Source of the DNA: Gammaproteobacteria bacterium
GTDB taxonomy: Bacteria; Pseudomonadota; Gammaproteobacteria; QNFN01
Assembly: GCA_003645555.1 (NCBI GenBank)
Contig: QNFN01000017.1
Coordinates: 1 to 13,053 of the forward strand
DNA: 13,053 nucleotides
Reading direction: 5' to 3'
Made by a program: the position numbers and the translations under genes. Of the stretch, positions 1-5,748 are shown one piece after another (the stretch's first letter is position 1; every line of letters begins with the position of its first letter). The notes under the pieces were generated by a model. The model searched no databases and had not been told where the DNA came from. It saw nothing but the letters and a program-made list of their open reading frames with translations.

Positions 1-349
1 CGCGCAAGGCACGCCCGGCCGCCATGGCGACTTCCCGCGGGTCATCGGCTTCGGCCCCGTTGCGGACAACGGTCTGGAATACGCAGAACCCGGCGATGCG
101 CTCGCTCTGCTCCGCCGTGAAGCCACGCCCCTGGAAGAAGGCGCGCACCTGGTCCGGCAGCAGCTGGCTCAACGAGAGCCGGGCCTGCCCGCCATGCCAT
201 TTCCACGAAGTCAGACCGGTTTCAGGATCGGTTACTTCGGACATATCGGCGGAAAACGCCGGCAAGGTGAACAAACCGATGACCAACAAACAGGGCAAGA
301 ACCTGAATGCCCGTAAATCGGTCATACCACCATGGGACCTCTGACACAC
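1..349 (-). CDS. Exported protein of unknown function, 5' part only
   Basis: The gene runs off the left edge of the window, so only the N-terminal ~110 residues are visible. From the ATG at 323-325 the protein begins MTDLRAFRFLPCLLVIGLF and ends its hydrophobic stretch in PAFSA, a typical Sec signal peptide with probable cleavage before DMSEV. The mature part has LSQLLPDQVRAFFQGRGF, then a lone Cys in IAGFCVFQTVVRN. I do not recognise the family. Start choice is open: an in-frame GTG at 347-349 lies 8 nt after a strong GGAGGAG ribosome site (358-364, minus strand) and is taken here, while the ATG at 323-325 has only weak Shine-Dalgarno support. With the GTG start, the GGGACCTCTGA motif at 334-344 is inside the coding region. 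It may act in the periplasm; nothing visible links it functionally to the neighbouring metal-resistance genes. Confidence 0.72.
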   Translation of the reverse strand, partial: MCQRSHGGMTDLRAFRFLPCLLVIGLFTLPAFSADMSEVTDPETGLTSWKWHGGQARLSLSQLLPDQVRAFFQGRGFTAEQSERIAGFCVFQTVVRNGAEADDPREVAMAAGRALR

Positions 350-415
350 GACGCGAACTCCTCCGATTATTCTTTGTGCCCGGATCCACCAGAGCCGGCC
401 ACTGAACAACACCCC

Positions 416-477
416 AGGGAACCTCTGATCAATTCATGAACTCGTATCTGGCGCCCAGAATTAATCAGAGGTCCCCT
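416..477. repeat. Near-perfect 20-bp inverted repeat (possible MITE or IS remnant, or terminator hairpin)
   Basis: Arms 416-435 and 458-477 match as an inverted repeat with two mismatches over 20 bp (core GGGNACCTCTGATNAATTC) around a 22-nt centre. A third copy of the core, GGGACCTCTGA, lies at 334-344 in the same orientation as the left arm, so 334-344 and 465-475 also form an exact 11-bp inverted pair. Such ends with an ACCTCTGATTAA-like core resemble insertion-sequence termini, but I cannot name an element, no transposase is present, and no clear target duplication is visible. The structure sits 15 nt beyond the stop codon of the merR gene, so as RNA it could also fold into a long hairpin and end or protect that transcript. 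It lacks a classic U-run. Confidence 0.6.
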
Positions 478-491
478 AGCCGGCTGGCAGT

Positions 492-908
492 TCAACGCTG
501 TGCGTAGAGGGTGTCGATGAATGGACACTCCGGAACCGTCCCACCCGAGCACACACCCGCCACCTTGCCGAGTGCCTTCTCCATCGCCCGCAACGATTTC
601 AAACGCTGACGCACTTCCTTCAGGTGGCGGACAACCACCTCCCTGACCTCCTCACAGGTGTAGTGACCGCCATCAACCAGGGTCAGCAGTTCACGGATCT
701 CGTCAACGGTGAAGCCAAGCTCACGGCAGCGGCGGATGAACGTTAACCGCTTGACCTGCTCGAGTGCGTAGATCCGGTGGCCTCCGGCCGTGCGTGGCGG
801 GTCCGGCAGCAAACCGATGTGTTCGTAGTAACGAATCGTTTCAATTTTGCAATCGGCCTCGCGGGAGAGACCACCGATGGTCCAGGTCGTGCGAGTGATC
901 ATGGCCAT
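492..908 (-). CDS. merR: MerR-family metal-responsive transcriptional regulator (mercury type)
   Basis: A 138-residue MerR-family regulator. An N-terminal winged helix-turn-helix (about residues 9-75, with TIRYYEHIGLLP, GGHRIY and FIRRCRELGFTVDEI) is followed by a dimerisation helix (about 85-117) and a C-terminal metal-binding loop. Cys85, Cys120 and Cys128 correspond by alignment to the three Hg-binding cysteines of classical MerR (82, 117, 126), although the last loop is one residue shorter. This suggests a soft-metal sensor, most likely Hg(II), since the divergent gene is merF; Cd/Pb sensing is not excluded. The start at 906-908 is preferred because the open frame continuing to 938 would put the operator inside the gene; an AGG lies a few bases upstream. 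It is divergent from merF and probably autoregulated from the shared operator at 911-941. Confidence 0.88.
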   Translation of the reverse strand: MAMITRTTWTIGGLSREADCKIETIRYYEHIGLLPDPPRTAGGHRIYALEQVKRLTFIRRCRELGFTVDEIRELLTLVDGGHYTCEEVREVVVRHLKEVRQRLKSLRAMEKALGKVAGVCSGGTVPECPFIDTLYAQR

Positions 909-910
909 AG

Positions 911-941
911 TTGAACCTGTAGTTGCTACAGGTTCCATACT
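911..941 (+). promoter_or_regulatory. MerR-type operator/promoter for merF
   Basis: A perfect dyad with 10-bp arms (GAACCTGTAG, TTG centre, CTACAGGTTC) occupies 913-935. It lies between a -35 box TTGAAC (911-916) and a -10 box CATACT (936-941), giving a 19-bp spacer. An over-long spacer filled by a dyad is the hallmark of promoters activated by DNA untwisting by MerR-family regulators. The dyad sequence resembles CadR/PbrR/ZntR-class sites at least as much as the classical mer operator. It is immediately upstream of merF and covers the upstream region of merR. Confidence 0.85.
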
Positions 942-959
942 TACCCACGAGGAGGGCTG

Positions 960-1412
960 ATGTCCATGAAATCGAGACAGTTCACCACTGGCATCATCGG
1001 CACGATCGTGACCGCGATCTGCTGCTTCACGCCACTTCTGGTGGTGAGCTTCGGACTGCTCGGAGTCTCCGTATGGCTGGGCTGGATCGATATCGTCCTG
1101 CTGCCCTTGCTCGGATTCTTCCTGGCGCTAACGGTCCACTCCCTGCTTGCGAAAAAAAAGAAAAATGAGCCTGCCGTAGCCCTCCGCTCAACCTTGACCT
1201 GCCCGGAATGCGGAAAACGCAGCACCGAGATCATGCCGACCGACGCCTGCCAGTTCTTCTACGACTGCCGTCACTGTGGCGCCGTTTTGAAGGCGTTGCC
1301 CGGGGATTGTTGCGTCTACTGCTCCTACGGTGACATCCCCTGCCCGCCGATACAGATTGCGCAGAAAGAAGGTGCGCTGACCAGCTGCCACAACTGCTCA
1401 ACCAGCTGTTGA
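960..1412 (+). CDS. merF: MerF-type mercuric transporter fused to a GDCCVxC cysteine-rich domain
   Basis: This 150-residue protein has two parts. Residues 1-63 are MerF-like: two transmembrane helices (about 11-37 and 43-63) with the vicinal pair Cys21-Cys22 in CCFTP, the mercury-binding pair of TM1 in MerF/MerT proteins that pass Hg(II) into the cytoplasm. After a KKKK linker, residues 77-150 resemble the small stand-alone GDCCVxC proteins: CPECG (81-85), MPTDAC, CRHCG, GDCCVYCSYG (116-125), CPPIQ, and a Cys-rich tail. These are probably soft-metal ligands; the domain function is unproven. Here the domain replaces the C-terminal CC pair of ordinary MerF. All key positions are Cys codons, with no internal TGA. 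A GAGGAGG ribosome site (949-955) lies 4 nt before the ATG at 960; the ATG at 966 is an alternative. It is controlled by the adjacent MerR operator. Confidence 0.88.
   Translation: MSMKSRQFTTGIIGTIVTAICCFTPLLVVSFGLLGVSVWLGWIDIVLLPLLGFFLALTVHSLLAKKKKNEPAVALRSTLTCPECGKRSTEIMPTDACQFFYDCRHCGAVLKALPGDCCVYCSYGDIPCPPIQIAQKEGALTSCHNCSTSC
1154..1168 (+). promoter_or_regulatory. Candidate -1 programmed frameshift (dnaX-like slippery site) at the MerF/GDCC junction
   Basis: Within an A8 run, A AAA AAG (1154-1160) is in the correct phase of the merF frame for tandem -1 slippage. This is the same heptamer used in E. coli dnaX. After a -1 shift the next codons are GAA AAA TGA, ending at 1168, as in dnaX where the shifted frame stops almost at once. 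A weak potential stem (TGAGC 1166-1170 with GCTCA 1186-1190) begins 5 nt downstream. Shifted product: about 70 residues, a stand-alone MerF without the Cys-rich domain. No upstream Shine-Dalgarno-like stimulator was seen. The site could be chance from Lys codons; transcriptional slippage on the A8 run would be a related alternative. Confidence 0.4.
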
Positions 1413-1416
1413 TCGT

Positions 1417-1620
1417 GCCATCCTGTCAGAAGCCAGCTTCTCTCCACTGGCTGCCGATATCCATGCCCTGCTGTTCGCCCCCATGGACGGCGTTATCAGG
1501 ACCGTCATCCACTTCGACTAGGATGCCGACCCGACAAATGCGGAGAAGATCGAACGCACCGGTGCCGCCCGTAGCCTGACCACGGGAGCCTTTGTCATTG
1601 GCGCCTGGTGCAGGCCATAA
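1417..1620 (+). pseudogene. Possible decayed gene fragment between merF and the solute-binding protein gene
   Basis: One forward frame reads 34 codons from 1417 to an in-frame TAG (1519-1521), then 32 more to a TAA (1618-1620), with G/C-rich third positions on both sides of the TAG. The readable pieces include PLAADIHALLFAPMDGVIRT and, after the stop, DADPTNAEKIERTGAARSL. The frame is open back only to 1381 and has no start codon before an internal ATG. This looks like the tail of a degraded coding sequence with one nonsense mutation, but I do not recognise the family. A reverse-strand open frame (1426-1629) covers the same bases and looks less protein-like. Chance coding appearance in GC-rich DNA cannot be excluded. 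Confidence 0.25.
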
Positions 1621-1678
1621 CCAGCCCATAATCCACGGACTCGACCAACTGACCCGGAGGTCTCACCAAATCGAACCT

Positions 1679-1706
1679 TTTACCGGGCCACCCATGCCGG
1701 TGTAAT
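1679..1706 (+). promoter_or_regulatory. Candidate sigma-70 promoter for the solute-binding protein/kinase pair
   Basis: TTTACC (1679-1684) and TGTAAT (1701-1706) are separated by 16 bp, matching the consensus boxes at 4/6 and 5/6 positions. A short inverted repeat, ACCGG at 1682-1686 and CCGGT at 1697-1701, spans the spacer and could be an operator. Transcription would start about 57 nt before the ATG at 1770. Nothing else recognisable was seen between 1621 and 1769. Confidence 0.3.
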
Positions 1707-1769
1707 CTTCGGGTATCTGATTCACAGGTGCCGCCGTGACAGCGCACCGAACGGTCAAGGATGCGTGAC

Positions 1770-3296
1770 ATGACTCCCCGAGCACACGGAACGTACGGGC
1801 ACCCAAATACCAGCCCGAAGCCCCTCGGAAGCCGACACCTTTGGCGTGCTACGGCCATCCTCTCCTGCACCGTTCTGCTGGTCACCGCCCTCCTGACCCC
1901 CGCTCTCGTCGAGGCTCAGTCAAGCCAGGCAGAACGCGCACTGACCAGCGTGAGCCAGCTGATCGCCTCCGGCGAGGTGTCCCAGAACAGTGTCCTGCGG
2001 CTCGGCTTCAAACAGGGCAATATCAACGCCTACCTCGGCAACAACCTCGAACTGCAGAAGGAGTGGGAGCAGAAGACCGGAATCGTCCTCGAAACCTGGA
2101 TCATCCCGCAGAAACCGATACAGCAGGTGATCGCCAGCACCACGGACATCGACCTCACCGTCGCGCGGAATCACGAGTTTCCGGAACTGATCCCGCTCGG
2201 ACTGACCGAGGACCTGACCCCACTGTTCGCGGAGTTTGGCTTCACCCTCGACGACGACCTCGAAACGGGCTACATACGACCCGATCTGCAGGCCTACCTC
2301 GGGGACCGCATCGCCGCCGTCCCGGCCGACGGCGACCCGGTGATCCTCTACCTGCGGCGTGACCTGATGGAGGACCCGAAAGAACAGGCGGCCTTCCGCA
2401 AAGCCACAGGCCGTGACCTCGCCCCGCCCGAAACCTGGCAGGAGTACGAGGAACTTGTCCGCTTCTTCCACCGTCCGGACCAGGGTCTGTACGGCGTAGT
2501 CGAGGAACGAGATCCCGAAGGGGCATGGATGTTCTGGCTGCCACGCTACCTGTCGATGGCCAAGCCCTACCAGCCGTTGTTCGATGCCGACATGCGCCCT
2601 CAACTTGACTCCCCCCAAGGGATCGCCGCGACTGAGAGCTACCTCGCTGCCGTCAGATACTCACCCCCGGGCATCACCGACGCGGGCAGCAACTACAGCT
2701 ATACCTTGCCGTACTACATGCAGGGCAAGGCGTTCGCGGTGATGTCCACCATTGCCGCGGCCAAGCTCCTTAATGGTGACAAATCCCCGATCCGTGACCG
2801 GATCCTGGCCGCAGCTCTCCCCGGGACCCGTATCGACGGCGAACTGGTCCGGCGCAACACCATCATCTACGGTAACAACCTGGTGATCCCGAAAGGTGCT
2901 ACCAACCGTAAGCTGGCGTTCCTCTACGCCATGTGGATCACCTCCCCCGAGATCTCGTCCCGCTCGGTCGGTGTGCGCGGCGGCTTCACCGATCCTTACC
3001 GTTGGCACCACCTGCGCGACCCCCGAATCAGGAAGATCTACACACCGCAGGCACTGGAGGTTTTTGCTGAAGCCTGGCCGTACACCCTGCCTCCTGGGAC
3101 CGGAATACCAGGTGACAGCGAGTACCTTGATGTACTCAACGCCAACCTGACCGCCGCGGCCCGCGGTGAACTGACTGCCGGGGAGGCCATGCGCCGGACC
3201 TCTGATGCGTGGGAGCAGATCACTGACCGCCTCGGGCGTGAGCAACAGGCGCGCCACTGGAAGGCGTTCCAGAGCAATTTCAGGGTCACCCAATGA
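1770..3296 (+). CDS. Extracellular solute-binding protein, family 1 (orphan)
   Basis: A 508-residue periplasmic binding protein. After a polar N-region of about 25 residues, a hydrophobic stretch (ATAILSCTVLLVTALLTPAL) ends at VEA/Q, a probable signal peptidase site; there is no lipobox. The mature part has family-1 ABC solute-binding features: LRLGFKQGNINAYLGNN, an EKTG-like WEQKTGIVLETW, VPADGDPVILYLRRDLMED, an ETWQEYEELVRFF segment, MQGKAFAVMST, and NNLVIPKGATNRKLAFLYAM. This fold typically binds sugars or polyols, but the ligand cannot be read from the sequence. The start at 1770 is chosen because AAGGA (1757-1761) lies 8 nt before it; the ATG at 1761 overlaps that site. No permease or ATPase genes are in the window. 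The histidine kinase gene starts 47 nt downstream, suggesting a sensory rather than an uptake role. Confidence 0.87.
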   Translation: MTPRAHGTYGHPNTSPKPLGSRHLWRATAILSCTVLLVTALLTPALVEAQSSQAERALTSVSQLIASGEVSQNSVLRLGFKQGNINAYLGNNLELQKEWEQKTGIVLETWIIPQKPIQQVIASTTDIDLTVARNHEFPELIPLGLTEDLTPLFAEFGFTLDDDLETGYIRPDLQAYLGDRIAAVPADGDPVILYLRRDLMEDPKEQAAFRKATGRDLAPPETWQEYEELVRFFHRPDQGLYGVVEERDPEGAWMFWLPRYLSMAKPYQPLFDADMRPQLDSPQGIAATESYLAAVRYSPPGITDAGSNYSYTLPYYMQGKAFAVMSTIAAAKLLNGDKSPIRDRILAAALPGTRIDGELVRRNTIIYGNNLVIPKGATNRKLAFLYAMWITSPEISSRSVGVRGGFTDPYRWHHLRDPRIRKIYTPQALEVFAEAWPYTLPPGTGIPGDSEYLDVLNANLTAAARGELTAGEAMRRTSDAWEQITDRLGREQQARHWKAFQSNFRVTQ

Positions 3297-3343
3297 CACC
3301 AACAAACCTGCGCGGTCACGGCTGACCCGTTCGAGGCCACCGG

Positions 3344-5746
3344 ATGAGGCTGACTGTCCGCCCGTCGATCTTCCTCTACCTGCTCTACGGACTGATTGCG
3401 GTCAGCGTAGTCGTAACCACCCTGTTGCTGCTTGCCAACCAGGCTGTGCACGAGGCCACACTTAGTCTCGAGAAGGTGGTCATAAACCATGTCAGGCCGC
3501 TCGCCTCCGCCCAGCGCCTGCAATCACGCATCCATACACTGCGCGGACTGGAACTCGAACTGCGCCAGTTCCACGACTTTTTCGCCGTGCCGTACCACCT
3601 TGACGGCATGCAGAAAGAACTGAGCGCCATCGACGATGACATGTCACGACTGCAGACGGCACTGGCGCGGGATCAGCCACGCGAGGCGCAGCGCCTAAAT
3701 GAACACTGGCAGATCTACCGCACAACCGTAAAGGACGAAATCAGGCTGGCTCGAGCTATGGACGTGACTGGCCTGGCCAGCCTCTCCACTTCCCGTTCGC
3801 GCGGTGCACACGAGGCCATCTCAGCCATCCTGAATGATCTCATCGAACGTACCGAGGTCGCCTCGACTGCCGCCTATCTCAAGGCGCACCAGGATGCGGC
3901 ACGGCAGGAGACACTGGTTACCTTCGTCCTGACCAGTGGCTTGCTGCTGCTGTTTGCCGGCCTGTGGTATTTCGGACGCTCGGTATCGCACCGGATCACA
4001 GTTCTGAGCGACGCGGCCAATGCCGTAGCCCGTGGCGACCAGATCGAACCGATCAGGACCAAAGGCAGGGATGAGCTGACGGAACTCGGTAATGCCTTCA
4101 ACACCATGCAGAAGAAGGTACTCGAGCGCGAGGACGAACTGCGTGGTGCACACGAACGTCTTGAGCAGCGCGCCCAGGCCGCCGAGGAGGCTACCCACGC
4201 CAAATCGCAATTCCTCGCCAACATGAGTCATGAAATCCGTACGCCGATGAACGGCGTGCTGGGGATGCTCGAGATCCTGCGTGAAACACGGCTGAACCCG
4301 GAGCAGGAGGACTATGTCGCCACCGCGCACGAGTCCGCCACCGCCCTTCTCGACCTACTCAACGACATCCTCGACCTGTCCAAGATCGAGGCCGGCAAGG
4401 TGCGGCTGGAGGAACTCGAGTTCGACCTCGAGCAGGTCGTCGATGACGCCGTCGCCCTACTCGCGGACCGCGTCTACGCCAAGGGACTGCGGCTGTCGGT
4501 GACCATTGATGCCACGCTGCCGCACCACCTGTTCGGTGACCCCAACCGGATACGACAGGTGCTCAACAACCTGCTCAGCAACGCCATCAAGTTCACGACC
4601 CAGGGCCACGTCACCATCGCCATTTCGCCGACCTCGGCCCCCGACAGCGCCCCGCTGCTCCACATCGAGGTCAACGACACCGGCATCGGTATCGCGCCCG
4701 CCAAGCAGGCACGCATCTTCGATGCCTTCACCCAGGCCGACGGATCGACGACGCGGCGCTTCGGCGGCACCGGCCTCGGCCTGACCATCTCCAGCCAGCT
4801 GGTTCACGCCATGGGCGGTCAGATCGGCGTCGACAGCGCTCCAGGGCTGGGCAGTAATTTCTGGTTCACCATCCCACTCGAGGTCGCGGAAGGTCCCGTT
4901 CACCTGACGCCTGCCGTCCTGGCCAACTGCTGCGTGCTGGTCATCGACCAGGATGTCGGCCAGCTTCAACAGCTTGCCCGCCGGCTGAAGGCGTGGGGCT
5001 GCATGGTCCACGCTGTTTCCGACCAAGCGAGGATGGAGAGCGCACTGCAGGCGATGCAGGAAAGCGACCAGGCATACCGGTTGGCCATGGTGGCAGGTGC
5101 CGCCGCCAACCCCGTCACCAGGGAGACCGTCACCAGGCTCCGGGCCGAGATCCCGGCGATCAGGATCGTGCTGCTCTCGCTCCCAGGCCAATCCTGCGCG
5201 GACGAAGAGATCGAGGACCTCGGAGTCGAACACTGCCTGTCCCGGCCACTGCGCAAGTCACAGCTGAGAAACTGCCTGCTTCAGCTGCTCGGGGAACTGC
5301 AGCCGTCGCCGGATACCGACATCACAATCGGCGGACGAACCCTGCGGGTGCTGGTCGCCGAGGACAACCCGATCAACCAGAAGGTCGCCTCGAGCATGCT
5401 GCACAAGATCGGCTGCACTGCCGATATCGCCAGCAACGGTCGCGAAGCCCTGGGGCAGATCCAGACACGAGTCTATGACTTGGTGTTCATGGACTGCCAG
5501 ATGCCAGAGATGGACGGTTTCGAGGCTACCGAGGCCATCCGTAAGCTGGAAAATGGAGCGCAGCGGATACCGATTATCGCCATGACCGCGCATGCCATGC
5601 CAAGCGACCGCGAGCGTTGCCTGGCCGCCGGCATGAACGACTACCTGACCAAACCGATCTCCATCGAGCAACTCCGTACCATGCTCGCCCGCTGGCGAGA
5701 GCCTGCGCCGACAGCAGCGGTATCCCCGGCACGTAGCGCAAACTAG
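3344..5746 (+). CDS. Hybrid sensor histidine kinase with two receiver domains
   Basis: An 800-residue inner-membrane hybrid kinase of BarA-like layout. TM1 (about 8-32) and TM2 (about 190-210) flank a ~155-residue periplasmic, mainly helical sensor region. HAMP (about 208-262) and a coiled coil lead to HisKA with MSHEIRTPMNG (phospho-His296). The HATPase has the N box NNLLSNAIKF (Asn413), DTGIGI (Asp445) and FGGTGLGL (from 473). Receiver 1 (about 529-650) is degenerate: the expected phospho-Asp segment reads AMVAGAAANP and the conserved KP is RP. Receiver 2 (about 668-785) is intact, with AEDNPIN, Asp717 in FMDCQMPEMDG, MTAHA and LTKPI. There is no HPt domain and no response-regulator gene nearby. 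GAGG (3333-3336) lies 7 nt before the ATG. The solute-binding protein gene upstream is the likely co-transcribed sensory partner. Output target unknown. Confidence 0.93.
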   Translation: MRLTVRPSIFLYLLYGLIAVSVVVTTLLLLANQAVHEATLSLEKVVINHVRPLASAQRLQSRIHTLRGLELELRQFHDFFAVPYHLDGMQKELSAIDDDMSRLQTALARDQPREAQRLNEHWQIYRTTVKDEIRLARAMDVTGLASLSTSRSRGAHEAISAILNDLIERTEVASTAAYLKAHQDAARQETLVTFVLTSGLLLLFAGLWYFGRSVSHRITVLSDAANAVARGDQIEPIRTKGRDELTELGNAFNTMQKKVLEREDELRGAHERLEQRAQAAEEATHAKSQFLANMSHEIRTPMNGVLGMLEILRETRLNPEQEDYVATAHESATALLDLLNDILDLSKIEAGKVRLEELEFDLEQVVDDAVALLADRVYAKGLRLSVTIDATLPHHLFGDPNRIRQVLNNLLSNAIKFTTQGHVTIAISPTSAPDSAPLLHIEVNDTGIGIAPAKQARIFDAFTQADGSTTRRFGGTGLGLTISSQLVHAMGGQIGVDSAPGLGSNFWFTIPLEVAEGPVHLTPAVLANCCVLVIDQDVGQLQQLARRLKAWGCMVHAVSDQARMESALQAMQESDQAYRLAMVAGAAANPVTRETVTRLRAEIPAIRIVLLSLPGQSCADEEIEDLGVEHCLSRPLRKSQLRNCLLQLLGELQPSPDTDITIGGRTLRVLVAEDNPINQKVASSMLHKIGCTADIASNGREALGQIQTRVYDLVFMDCQMPEMDGFEATEAIRKLENGAQRIPIIAMTAHAMPSDRERCLAAGMNDYLTKPISIEQLRTMLARWREPAPTAAVSPARSAN

Positions 5747-5748
5747 CC

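Noticed and set aside
960..1412. Selenocysteine in the GDCCVxC domain
   Set aside because: Some family members are selenoproteins, but all expected positions here are TGT/TGC codons and the only in-frame TGA is the final stop after the Cys-rich tail.
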